Shown here piece by piece: positions 3,921-11,628 of a stretch of 26,437 nt of DNA. The position numbers and the translations under genes are program-made. Location: assembly GCA_035464675.1 (NCBI GenBank), contig DATHSA010000044.1, positions 1 to 26,437 on the forward strand, in the 5' to 3' direction. The stretch comes from JAUYIV01 sp035464675 (GTDB lineage: Bacteria > Actinomycetota > Acidimicrobiia > Spongiisociales > UBA11373). The notes beneath the pieces are model-generated. The model was not told the DNA's origin. It did not search any database and worked only from the letters and a program-made list of their open reading frames with translations. The stretch's first letter is position 1. Every line of letters starts with the position of its first letter.

Positions 3921-6544
3921 GGAGGCGGCGTGTAGGCGGGGCAGGCCGGCCTCGCCGGATTGTTGACCGCCACCCAGTACTCGATCGTGTAGGCGCCATC
4001 GATGAATGGGATGGTCTCTTCCGGTGCGGGGTCGATCCTTCTGATGTTCCCGGCGTAGGAGTTGTCCGGGTCATGACATTCGCCGCCGTTCTCGGTCGAT
4101 TGCTCGAACGTGAACACGGGGAACTGGGCCTCGGCGCTCTTGTTGTCGGGCGGCCCGGTGGGCATCAGCTCATAGATCTCGAAGTCCTGGGGGGCGAAGA
4201 CCGGGTCGAAGGTGACGACCACCGTGGAACCCCTGGCGACGATCTCGCCCGGCGGGGGGCTCTGCTGGACGGTTCGGCCCTCGCACGCGTGGCTGCCCAG
4301 GGTGTAGGAGTACTCGTCTTCGCTCGCCGTCTGAGCCTGCATCACCAGGTTGGCCGAGTTGAGGCGTGATTGCGCGGTCGCCATCGTCACCGCGCTGGCG
4401 CATCCACCGCTCCCGCCGGTGAACAGGTTGGGCACCACGGCACCTTCGACGCCGAACGACACCACGATCGTCGTTCCCACGTCCTGGGTGGTGCCGGCGC
4501 TCGGGTTCTGGCCGACGGCGCGGTTGATGTCGGGGCTCCCCGGGGCGACGAGCACATCCGCCCCGCGCTCGAAGACGAGTCCTGCGCCCTCGATGGCCGA
4601 GCGGGCCGCGGCCTCGGTTGCGCCGTCCACGTTGGGCACCGGAACCTCGGTGGCGGGTTCCCCGATGAAGATCGTCACGGTGGTGCCGAACTCGTGGGTC
4701 TCGCCCGGGCTCGGGTCCTGATCCGCGATCACGCCGTCGTTGGGATCGTCCCAGGCAAGTGTGACCGGGTCGCCGAACTCGACGACGAAACCGAATTCTT
4801 CGAGTCGCTCCTGGGCCTCCTCGGGTTGCATCCCGATGACATTGGGCACCACCGAAGGCACCGCGCCCTCGGACACCACCAGCAGGATCGTCGCATTCGA
4901 TGGGACGACCTCGCCCGCAGGAGGCTCGGTCTCGATGACGAAGCCTTCGAGCACTTCGGCGTGGGGGCGTCGCTCGATCACGATCTGGGACAGTTCGAAT
5001 CCGACCTGCTGCAGCGCGAAGAGTGCCTGCTCCTCGGTCTGGTTGGAGACGTTCGGAATCGTTATGGCGTTCTCGCCGGCGGACACCACCAGGTCGACAC
5101 GGCTTCCCTCGGTGACCACCTCGCCCGGAGGAGGGCTCTGTGCGATGACGACGTCGGCGGGGATGACGGAGGAGGCCTCGAATTCGACCCGACCCACCTC
5201 CAGACCCGCGGCCTCGATGAGAGCCTCTGCCTCGGCCCTCAGGCGGTTGACGACGTCGGGCACCTCGACACTGCCCTCGCCGGCGGACACCAGCAGGGCA
5301 ATGCTCGACCCCTGTTCGATCTGCTCGCCGGCGGCCGGGTCCGTCCCGGCGACCCGGCCCAACTCGATCTCGTCGTCTCGGACGTTTCTCTGCGTCACTT
5401 CGAGGCCGAGACCCTCCAGGCGTTCGGTGGCCGCCTGCACCGTTTGCCCGCGCACGTCGGGGATCGTCAGGGTTCCCGAGCCCGATGGGCCGAGCAGCCG
5501 CACGAGCAGGATGAGTCCCAGCCCTATCAGCGCGGCCGCGGCGAGGATCCCGATGGTGATGGTCGTACGGTCAACACGCCCCGAACCCTGATACACGGGC
5601 TCGTCGTAGGCGCGGGTGGAGGCATCGTCGAAGAAGTCCTCGCCCTCGTCATAGTCGCCGGCGGTCACCGAGGCCATCATCCGGGTCGGCGCCTCGTTTT
5701 CGGGGGCGGCGAGAGGCACCTGGCCCGCCATCACCCGGCGGAGGTCCATCTCCAGGTCCTCGGCGGTCTGGTACCGGTCGTCGGGGTGCTTTGCCATGGC
5801 GGCGAGGACGACCGACTCGAGACCGGCCGGGATGTTCGGGTTCAGGTCCGACGGCCGCTCGGGCTCTTTGCGGACGTGCTGATAGGCCACTGCAACCGAG
5901 CTCTCTCCATGGAAGGGTGGTTGGCCGGTCAGCAGCTCGTACATGACGACGCCGAGGGAGTAGATGTCGCTCCTGGCATCGGCGGTGAATCCCTGGGCCT
6001 GCTCGGGCGAGAAGTACGTGGCGGTGCCGATGACGGCGCCGGTGCGGGTGAGCTGCTCCTGGTCGTCGAAGGCACGGGCGATCCCGAAGTCGGCGACCTT
6101 CACCTTGCCGTCGGAGGTCAAGAGGATGTTGGCAGGCTTGATGTCGCGGTGTACCAGACCCTGGGCATGGGCCGCAGTCAGCGCGGACGCGACCGCCGCC
6201 CCGATCTCCGCGACACGCCTGGGGAGCAGCGCACCCTCGGATCGGACCACCTCACGAAGGTTTCGTCCCTGGACCAACTCCATGACCATGAAGTAGGTGC
6301 CGTCGTCCTCCCCCCAGTCGTGGACGGCGACGACTCCGGGATCCGTCAGGTTGGCGGCAGCCTGCGCCTCGCGGCGAAAGCGCTCGATGAACGCCTCGCT
6401 TCGGGCGTATTCGCTGTGGAGGATCTTGACCGCGACGTGACGTCCAAGGCGGCGATCCTCGGCGACATACACGTCGGCCATCCCGCCACGAGCGAGATGG
6501 GAGACGAGGGCGTACCGGCCCGAAAGGACCCGTTGCGAATCCAC
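3917..6544 (-). CDS. pknB: Ser/Thr protein kinase PknB with PASTA domains
   Basis: An 875-residue membrane receptor kinase. The cytoplasmic kinase domain spans about 11-275: glycine loop LARGGMADVY, Lys40, Glu59, HRDIKPAN with Asp134, DFG at 152-154, and activation-loop Thr166/Thr168 before SPEQ. One membrane helix lies at about 329-350. Outside are six PASTA repeats from about 358, which in the family bind muropeptides or lipid II. The sixth is interrupted by an insertion with two Cys, and a further region of about 90 residues with two Cys follows. The GTG at 6544 is the start, with TACCAT eight bases upstream. PknB in this cluster phosphorylates wall and division proteins and is reversed by PstP. 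No PknA-like second kinase is present. Confidence 0.95.
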   Translation of the reverse strand: MDSQRVLSGRYALVSHLARGGMADVYVAEDRRLGRHVAVKILHSEYARSEAFIERFRREAQAAANLTDPGVVAVHDWGEDDGTYFMVMELVQGRNLREVVRSEGALLPRRVAEIGAAVASALTAAHAQGLVHRDIKPANILLTSDGKVKVADFGIARAFDDQEQLTRTGAVIGTATYFSPEQAQGFTADARSDIYSLGVVMYELLTGQPPFHGESSVAVAYQHVRKEPERPSDLNPNIPAGLESVVLAAMAKHPDDRYQTAEDLEMDLRRVMAGQVPLAAPENEAPTRMMASVTAGDYDEGEDFFDDASTRAYDEPVYQGSGRVDRTTITIGILAAAALIGLGLILLVRLLGPSGSGTLTIPDVRGQTVQAATERLEGLGLEVTQRNVRDDEIELGRVAGTDPAAGEQIEQGSSIALLVSAGEGSVEVPDVVNRLRAEAEALIEAAGLEVGRVEFEASSVIPADVVIAQSPPPGEVVTEGSRVDLVVSAGENAITIPNVSNQTEEQALFALQQVGFELSQIVIERRPHAEVLEGFVIETEPPAGEVVPSNATILLVVSEGAVPSVVPNVIGMQPEEAQERLEEFGFVVEFGDPVTLAWDDPNDGVIADQDPSPGETHEFGTTVTIFIGEPATEVPVPNVDGATEAAARSAIEGAGLVFERGADVLVAPGSPDINRAVGQNPSAGTTQDVGTTIVVSFGVEGAVVPNLFTGGSGGCASAVTMATAQSRLNSANLVMQAQTASEDEYSYTLGSHACEGRTVQQSPPPGEIVARGSTVVVTFDPVFAPQDFEIYELMPTGPPDNKSAEAQFPVFTFEQSTENGGECHDPDNSYAGNIRRIDPAPEETIPFIDGAYTIEYWVAVNNPARPACPAYTPPP

Positions 6545-6552
6545 GGCGGCGA

Positions 6553-6558
6553 ATGGTA
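6553..6558 (-). promoter_or_regulatory. -10 box (TACCAT) for pknB
   Basis: On the minus strand TACCAT is followed by eight bases and the pknB GTG. CTGTGA lies 16 bases further upstream and is a weak -35. It sits in the 53-base gap after pbpA, so pknB-mutY may be transcribed on their own as well as from upstream. Confidence 0.45.
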
Positions 6559-6597
6559 ACCGTGGGGGTGGCTATCACAGATGAGGGCCTCGGGCTC

Positions 6598-7998
6598 CTA
6601 ATCGTCGATTGCCAGCCAGGCCGCGATGACCGCCCGGGCGACTGGCCCGGCCACCTGGCCGCCGCTTCCACCCCCCTCGACGACCACTGCCACGGCGATC
6701 GTTGGCTCCTCGGTAGGACCGAAGGCGATGATCCAGGCGTGGGGTCCGCCCGAGCCCTCTGCCGTCCCCGTCTTGGCTGCGATGCCGACCCCGGGGATGG
6801 CGGCGGGGCCACCGGTGCCGCGCTCGACCACCTCCATCATCATCCCGGCGATCTCCATCGCCGTGCCGGCGGGCACCAGGCGATGAAGGGTACGGGGTGC
6901 TGTCTCGTCGAGCACCTCTCCTTCCGGTGACATCACCCGATCGACGACATAGGGTGCCATCGCCAGCCCGTCGTTGGCGATGGCCGATGCCACGAGCGCC
7001 ATCAGCAGGGGTGTGGTGCGAACGTCTCGCTCGCCGATTCCGCTCTGCGCGAGCGAAGGCGGGTCGGCGTCCAGCGAGGAGGCGACCGGTATCGACGACA
7101 GCACCGCACCGGTCTCCCAGGGGATCGCCCGATTGAAGCCGGCAGCCTCCGCCATGTCGACGATGCGGCGTGCCCCCAGGTCGACGGTGAGCCGGGCGAA
7201 CGCCGTGTTGCACGAGACCACGAGAGCCTGGGTGAGGGACACGGTGTCGCCTCCGCAACCCCCATCACCGGCGTTCCGGATAGGCATTCCGCCTCCCGGC
7301 GGCGTATAGGAATCGCCCGCCTGGACCTCGCTGCCCGGGACCAGGCCGGCCTGGAGCCCTGCGGCGGTCACCAGCACCTTGAAGGTGGAACCCGGAGGAA
7401 GCACCCGGTCGGCCACCCTGTCGTGGAGTGCGTTCTCGGTGTCGCCATCGTCGGGGTCGAGAGATCCGTCCACGATCTCGTTCGGGTCGAACGATGGGGA
7501 GGACACATACGCGAGCACGGCCCCCGTGCGGGGGTCGAGGGCGATCACCGCCCCCGTGCGACCGCCCAGAGCGTCCCGGGCTGCCTGCTGAACCTCGTCG
7601 ACGATGGTGAGGCGTACGTCGGGCGGCCCGAGATCGGCGCCCAGCAGCCCGAGCAGCCACGAGGTGATCGAGCCGTCGTCGCGCGAGGTCATCGCTCCGA
7701 ACCGGGTCCGCTCGATGCCGCGTCGCTCCGCCTCGGTGTCGAACCCCACCAGGTGGGCATAGGCCGCTCCCTCCGGATAGCGGCGTGACCCGTCTGGGGC
7801 ATCCTCCGCGAGCACAACGCCATCGGCGGTCACGATCCGCCCTCGCGACGAGTCGACGGGTGGCTGAAAGGCGCGCACGTTGCGCGGGTCGTCGCGGTAC
7901 TGCGCCCCGGCCTGTGCCTGGGTCCAGGTGAGCCAGAGCCCGGCGAATCCGAGCAGTCCCAGGAGGGTGTAGGCCAGAGGCCGGATCGCGGGCTTCAT
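6598..7998 (-). CDS. pbpA: Penicillin-binding protein PbpA (class B transpeptidase)
   Basis: A 466-residue class B penicillin-binding protein that cross-links peptidoglycan outside the membrane. A single N-terminal anchor helix lies at about 10-27. The non-catalytic dimerisation region has the typical RGRIVTADG motif at 52-60. The transpeptidase domain has S204-x-x-K207 (PGSTFK), S262-x-N264 (SCNTAF) and KTG at 409-411 (AKTGTAE). The length agrees with mycobacterial PbpA. It overlaps rodA by four bases, and the pair would act as polymerase plus transpeptidase. Its position between rodA and pknB is the classical actinobacterial order. Confidence 0.94.
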   Translation of the reverse strand: MKPAIRPLAYTLLGLLGFAGLWLTWTQAQAGAQYRDDPRNVRAFQPPVDSSRGRIVTADGVVLAEDAPDGSRRYPEGAAYAHLVGFDTEAERRGIERTRFGAMTSRDDGSITSWLLGLLGADLGPPDVRLTIVDEVQQAARDALGGRTGAVIALDPRTGAVLAYVSSPSFDPNEIVDGSLDPDDGDTENALHDRVADRVLPPGSTFKVLVTAAGLQAGLVPGSEVQAGDSYTPPGGGMPIRNAGDGGCGGDTVSLTQALVVSCNTAFARLTVDLGARRIVDMAEAAGFNRAIPWETGAVLSSIPVASSLDADPPSLAQSGIGERDVRTTPLLMALVASAIANDGLAMAPYVVDRVMSPEGEVLDETAPRTLHRLVPAGTAMEIAGMMMEVVERGTGGPAAIPGVGIAAKTGTAEGSGGPHAWIIAFGPTEEPTIAVAVVVEGGGSGGQVAGPVARAVIAAWLAIDD

Positions 7999-9284
7999 GT
8001 CCGCTCCTCGTGGGATACCCGGGCGAGGAGAGCGATCAAGACCATGTTGGCCAGGAGCGACGACCCGCCGTACGAGGCGAACGGGAGCGTGATCCCGGTC
8101 AGCGGCAGCAGCCGCAGGACGCCGGCGAGGATCAGCAGCGTCTGGACCGCCAGCGCGATCGTCAACCCGGCGGCCAGGAGCGAGCGGAAACGATCGGCTG
8201 CTCGCAGGGCGATGCCGAAGCCGGCCGCCACCAGGACCGCGTAGGCAGCGAGCATGGCGAGTCCGCCGGCGAGCCCCATTTCTTCGGCGATCGCCACGAA
8301 CACGTAGTCGGTCGCGGCCGCCGGTATCAGGTAGGGCTGCCCGTTGCCGATCCCGGAGCCCAGAATGCCGGCGTCAGCCAGCGAGAAGACGCTCTGCGCC
8401 ACCTGGTATCCGCCTCCGGCGAAGTCTTCGAATGGATGGAGCCATGCGTCGACACGGACCGCGACGTGATCGAAGGAGGAGGCCGCGGCGACGGCGCCAC
8501 CCGCGGCCAGCGCACCCCCCGCCACCAGGTATGTCGGCCGGTCGGTGGCTGCGAACAGCATGAGTACGAACACCACGAAGAGGAGCAGGGAGGCGCCGAG
8601 GTCGCGCTGGTAGGCGAGCACTCCGAGGGAGACGCCGAAGGCGATGAATACCGGCACCAGTTGGCGGGGCTCCGGAAGCCGGAGCGGGCCGAGTTCCCGT
8701 GGCATTGCGGCGAGGGCCTGCCATCGGTCGGCGAGGAACGACGCCAGGAACACGACCAAGAGGATCTTGGCGCCCTCACCGGGTTGGAACGACAGGCTGC
8801 GCTCCCCGAGGTCCAGGCGAACCCAGAGCCGCGAGCCGTTGACGGTGGATCCCCCCAGGGGCCATGACGAGGGGGTGAGGGGTAGCACGAGGAGGGCCAG
8901 TGCTGCGGCAAGCCACAGGTACCGGAAGCGGCGGAGCACCTCCAGCCCCCGCTCGCGCAGCAGGTACAACACGACGGCGGCGATCGCCGCCGCCACGAGC
9001 AGCCACCACCGCTGGATCCGTCCCAGGTCGCGGTCGATTCGGAACACCTCGATCACGCCCAGTGCCGTGACAAAGGCGACCGGGGGAAGGAGCACGCGGC
9101 TGGCCCCCGGGGTCCATCGACGCACGGCGAAGAGCAATCCTCCGAACGCCGCCAAGTGGGCACCGAACGCCGCAGCCGTGTCGATCGTCAACCGCTCGTC
9201 GGCGGTGAGCGATACCAGCGCCGTCCCCGCCGCGGCGATGAACGACGCGAAGATCACGAGTGCGATCTCGGTGCTTCGGGTCAC
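7995..9284 (-). CDS. rodA: Peptidoglycan polymerase RodA (SEDS family)
   Basis: A 429-residue polytopic membrane protein of the SEDS family (FtsW/RodA/SpoVE), which polymerises lipid II. Family signatures are visible: PGEGAKILLVVFLA, AYQRDLGASLLLF, GIGNGQPYLIPAAATDYVFV, AIAEEMGLAG and the C-terminal PFASYGGSSLLANM. About ten or more hydrophobic helices are present. FtsW and RodA are hard to separate by sequence. RodA is chosen from its position immediately before pbpA, as in Mycobacterium. It overlaps pstP and pbpA by four bases on each side. The N-terminal half carries extra helices before the core, as in other actinobacterial RodA proteins. Confidence 0.9.
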   Translation of the reverse strand: MTRSTEIALVIFASFIAAAGTALVSLTADERLTIDTAAAFGAHLAAFGGLLFAVRRWTPGASRVLLPPVAFVTALGVIEVFRIDRDLGRIQRWWLLVAAAIAAVVLYLLRERGLEVLRRFRYLWLAAALALLVLPLTPSSWPLGGSTVNGSRLWVRLDLGERSLSFQPGEGAKILLVVFLASFLADRWQALAAMPRELGPLRLPEPRQLVPVFIAFGVSLGVLAYQRDLGASLLLFVVFVLMLFAATDRPTYLVAGGALAAGGAVAAASSFDHVAVRVDAWLHPFEDFAGGGYQVAQSVFSLADAGILGSGIGNGQPYLIPAAATDYVFVAIAEEMGLAGGLAMLAAYAVLVAAGFGIALRAADRFRSLLAAGLTIALAVQTLLILAGVLRLLPLTGITLPFASYGGSSLLANMVLIALLARVSHEERT

Positions 9285-9991
9285 TCGGCGTCGACGACGA
9301 CGACGGTGATGTTGTCGTCGCCGCCTCGCTGGTTCGCGGCGTCGACCAGCGCCTCGGCAGCGGCGCCCGGATCGCCGTGACTGTCGAGTATCTCCGTGAT
9401 GGCGGCGTCGTCGAGCATCGCGGTGAGCCCATCGGAGCAGAGGAGAAGCCGGTCACCTTCCTCGAGGTCGAGGTCGAGGGTGTCGACCTCCACCGAGGGT
9501 TCGAGGCCGATCGCCCGGGTGACCACGCTCCGGTAGGGATGGACCTCGGCTTCCTCAGGAGTGAGCCGCCCCGAGGCGATCATCTCCGAGACGTACGAAT
9601 GGTCCTCGGTGATCTGCTCGAGATCCCCACCGCGCAGGAGGTAGGCGCGGCTGTCGCCGACATGCCCGACCTCCACCGAGCCTTCGGGCGAGATGATCGC
9701 GAGGGTGAGGGTGGTCCCCATGCCGGTGAGTCGAGGCCGCTGTCCGGCCTCGTCGAGTACCGCAAGGTTGGCGGCCTGCACCCTGATGGCAGCCGTGCCC
9801 CCGACGCTCGTGGCGGTCTCGATTGCGGTCCGGCTGGCGATCTCGCCCCCAACGTGCCCCCCCATGCCGTCGGCGACGGCGACGATCATGGTTTCGTCGG
9901 AGTCACCGGATCCGGGGCGCGGCCATACGGCGTCCTCGTTGTGCGGCCGCACCTGGCCGGTGTCGCTGCGGGTGGCCCAGCGGAGCCTCAT
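9281..9991 (-). CDS. pstP: PP2C-type Ser/Thr phosphatase PstP, catalytic domain only
   Basis: A 236-residue metal-dependent phosphatase. The metal-binding motifs are present in order: RPHNEDAV (Asp20), ADGMGGHVGGE (Asp41), GTTLTLA, VGHVGDSRAYLL, LLLCSDGL and GGDDNITVVVV. It would dephosphorylate PknB and its substrates. Mycobacterial PstP carries a membrane helix and an external domain after the catalytic part. This one ends right after the last catalytic strand, so it should be soluble. It overlaps fhaB and rodA by four bases on each side, implying tight cotranslation with the wall operon. Confidence 0.93.
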   Translation of the reverse strand: MRLRWATRSDTGQVRPHNEDAVWPRPGSGDSDETMIVAVADGMGGHVGGEIASRTAIETATSVGGTAAIRVQAANLAVLDEAGQRPRLTGMGTTLTLAIISPEGSVEVGHVGDSRAYLLRGGDLEQITEDHSYVSEMIASGRLTPEEAEVHPYRSVVTRAIGLEPSVEVDTLDLDLEEGDRLLLCSDGLTAMLDDAAITEILDSHGDPGAAAEALVDAANQRGGDDNITVVVVDAE

Positions 9992-10404
9992 CGGACCTCC
10001 ATGATGGTGCCGCCGATCTGGACGGCGTCGCCCTTCGCCAGCGCGGTTCGTTCGGTCACGCGCCGACCATTGACCATGGTGCCGTTTGTCGAACCCAGAT
10101 CATGCACGAACAGGTTGCCAGCTGTGGTGTCGAAACGAGCGTGGCGATCCGATGCAAAGGCGTCCTCGAGGGTCACATCCACCTGGGTACCCCGACCGAC
10201 CACTATCGGCCGCCGCACCTCGATCGTTCTCTTGCTCTCTTCGGGTCTCGTGACCACGAGCAGCGGCACGTGCTCAGGCGCCTCGGGACGCCTGGTGCGT
10301 TCCGAGGCGACGTGGCCGCGGATCGCTCGGGCGACCCAGTAGAGGAAGATGTAGAGCCCGGCGACGAATGCCACCTTGGCGATGTTGACGATCGTGTCGG
10401 TCAT
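9988..10404 (-). CDS. fhaB: FHA-domain membrane protein FhaB
   Basis: A 138-residue protein with an N-terminal membrane helix (about 8-25, VAFVAGLYIFLYWVARAI), a short linker and a C-terminal FHA domain. The FHA domain shows the VVGRG strand, ASDRHARF and LGSTNGTMVNG motifs that bind phosphothreonine. In Mycobacterium the homologue (FipA) links PknB signalling to the divisome. The frame is open to 10716, but the ATG at 10404 overlaps the fhaA stop by four bases (ATGA) and gives the expected N-terminal helix, so it is chosen. Confidence 0.92.
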   Translation of the reverse strand: MTDTIVNIAKVAFVAGLYIFLYWVARAIRGHVASERTRRPEAPEHVPLLVVTRPEESKRTIEVRRPIVVGRGTQVDVTLEDAFASDRHARFDTTAGNLFVHDLGSTNGTMVNGRRVTERTALAKGDAVQIGGTIMEVR

Positions 10405-11060
10405 TCCGGTGGCCTGATCACGAACTCCGCTCCGCCGAAGGAGATGCGATCTCCGTCGGCGATCTCGGCTGGTCCGGCGATCCGCTCTCCGTTGAGGTAG
10501 GTGCCATTCGACGATCCGAGATCGGAGAGCCATGCCGAACCCGACTCCTGCCAGATGAGGGCGTGGACCCTGGAGACGTCGTCGCGGGGGATGTGGACGT
10601 CTGCTCCGCCCGACCGTCCGATCACGGCCCGATTCACGGTGATGGCGACCGAGGGTCCGCCCCCGTGGGGGTCGAGACGGGCCCAGGGTTGGCGGGGACC
10701 CGGCTCCACCCAGCACTCGATCGTCGTCTCGGAAGGCCTGTCCCCAGGCACGATCTCGACGTCGACCCAGGCCGTTCCCTCGAGCCGCCAGCCCCGGTCG
10801 GCGGCGGCGTCTTCGACGAACTGGGCGAGCTCGCGGCGAACCGCCGTGAGGACGTCACTTCCGACGTCGTCGCCACCCATGGTCACCCGGTACGCATTGG
10901 GGGCGCCGGGACCACCGGGCGTTTCGAATAGCGCCAGATCGGCCTCCCTGACCAGCCGGCTGCCCAGTTCGACGGGATGGACGCGTCCCTTGAACAGCCG
11001 GGAGGCCAGACCGTCGACGAGCCGTTCCAGCCGGCGTTCCAGGCCGCGAGCGAGACCCAT
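10401..11060 (-). CDS. fhaA: FHA-domain protein FhaA (DUF3662 plus FHA)
   Basis: A 219-residue protein, first of the operon. Residues 1 to about 120 match the FhaA N-terminal domain (start MGLARGLERRLERLVDGLAS, with VHPVELGSRLVREAD). Residues about 141-219 form an FHA domain (VIGRSGGADVHI, SRVHALIW, LGSSNGTYLNG). Mycobacterial FhaA is more than twice as long, because its low-complexity linker is much larger than here. FhaA binds phosphorylated MviN/MurJ-type partners and tunes wall synthesis. The frame is open to 11516, across tRNA-Leu. The ATG at 11060 is chosen because the family begins there and TACCCT lies eight bases upstream. Confidence 0.92.
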   Translation of the reverse strand: MGLARGLERRLERLVDGLASRLFKGRVHPVELGSRLVREADLALFETPGGPGAPNAYRVTMGGDDVGSDVLTAVRRELAQFVEDAAADRGWRLEGTAWVDVEIVPGDRPSETTIECWVEPGPRQPWARLDPHGGGPSVAITVNRAVIGRSGGADVHIPRDDVSRVHALIWQESGSAWLSDLGSSNGTYLNGERIAGPAEIADGDRISFGGAEFVIRPPE

Positions 11061-11068
11061 GGGCGGGA

Positions 11069-11074
11069 AGGGTA
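11069..11074 (-). promoter_or_regulatory. -10 box (TACCCT) for the fhaA-crgA operon
   Basis: On the minus strand TACCCT is followed by eight bases and the fhaA ATG, with no Shine-Dalgarno sequence. This is the most likely main promoter of the wall-synthesis operon and would give a leaderless message. Confidence 0.55.
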
Positions 11075-11114
11075 CCGAAGCGGGGATTTGTCGAGGTCCG
11101 TGTCGGGGGTCACT

Positions 11115-11156
11115 GTCGCCCGACGCCCGACGCCCGACGCCCGTCGCCCGTCGCCC
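11115..11156 (+). repeat. Six-unit tandem 7-mer, GWCGCCC
   Basis: Exact tandem run: GTCGCCC once, GACGCCC three times, GTCGCCC twice. It lies 54 bases upstream of the fhaA start. The same unit brackets the DnaA-box patch at 2703-2716 and 2801-2826. Confidence 0.8.
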
Positions 11157-11191
11157 GTAGGCAGCGCACGAGCTGATCGGAACGGAAACAT

Positions 11192-11235
11192 GGCCGACCG
11201 GCGTCTGTTCGGCGGCGTGGTGGCGGGGGTTGGCC
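11192..11235 (-). repeat. tRNA-linked structured repeat, degenerate copy B
   Basis: GGCCGAC (11192-11198), CGGCGTCTG (11199-11207) and TTCGG are the same as copy A. The outer 3' arm GTTGGCC (11229-11235) can still pair with one G-U, but the inner hairpin is lost. It lies 46 bases beyond copy C. Confidence 0.5.
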
Positions 11236-11281
11236 GGGGGTCGTACGGCCGCGGCGGGGTTGGGGCCCCGCTGGTGGAGGA

Positions 11282-11327
11282 GGCCGGACCGGCTTCTGTT
11301 CGCCGCCGCAGGCGGCGAAGTCCGGCC
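11282..11327 (-). repeat. tRNA-linked structured repeat, copy C
   Basis: GGCCGGAC (11282-11289), CGGCTTCTG (11290-11298), TTCGCCGCC (11299-11307), loop GCA, GGCGGCGAA (11311-11319), GTCCGGCC (11320-11327). Both stems are perfect (eight and nine pairs). Compared with copy A the stems differ in sequence yet still pair. On the minus strand it starts 14 bases after the tRNA-Leu 3' end and before the fhaA promoter. Confidence 0.65.
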
Positions 11328-11341
11328 GCGTGTCAGCACAG

Positions 11342-11425
11342 TGGGCGAGGGGGGAGTCGAACCCCCACGAGTGTTACCCCACAGGATTCTGAGTCCTGCG
11401 CGTCTGCCAGTTCCGCCACTCGCCC
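11342..11425 (-). tRNA. tRNA-Leu(CAG)
   Basis: Minus-strand, 84 bases, type II with a long variable arm. The acceptor GGGCGAG pairs with CTCGCCC and the discriminator is A. The anticodon stem CAGGA/TCCTG encloses CTCAGAA, giving anticodon CAG. The T arm is GGGGG-TTCGACT-CCCCC. CCA is not encoded. It lies upstream of fhaA on the same strand, separated by copies B and C of the structured repeat. Confidence 0.95.
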
Positions 11426-11436
11426 GAGGGCCGGGC

Positions 11437-11442
11437 ATCGTA
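11437..11442 (-). promoter_or_regulatory. -10 box (TACGAT) for tRNA-Leu
   Basis: On the minus strand TACGAT lies 11 bases before the tRNA 5' end, consistent with a short leader. The remainder of the 11426-11628 gap shows nothing else clear apart from the ribosome binding site of the next plus-strand gene. Confidence 0.5.
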
Positions 11443-11628
11443 CCACCGGCCACCCGGCTTTCATCGCCCCGGGCGACTGGTGGCGATCCGAGTCGTCGGT
11501 GCGCCTCCCGGATCACGAACGTCGACTACCCACCCCGATACGCCATCCTTGTGCCCGCGCCGGTACCGTCTGGCGGTCTGCCTTGCCGGCGCGGTGATCG
11601 GGCAGGCAGCCAGGAGTAGGACGCTGTC

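Noticed and set aside
4370..6559. A 729-codon plus-strand open frame opposite pknB
   Set aside because: It is the antisense of a clear kinase/PASTA gene in high-GC DNA; the product is His/Gly/Asp-rich with no domain pattern.
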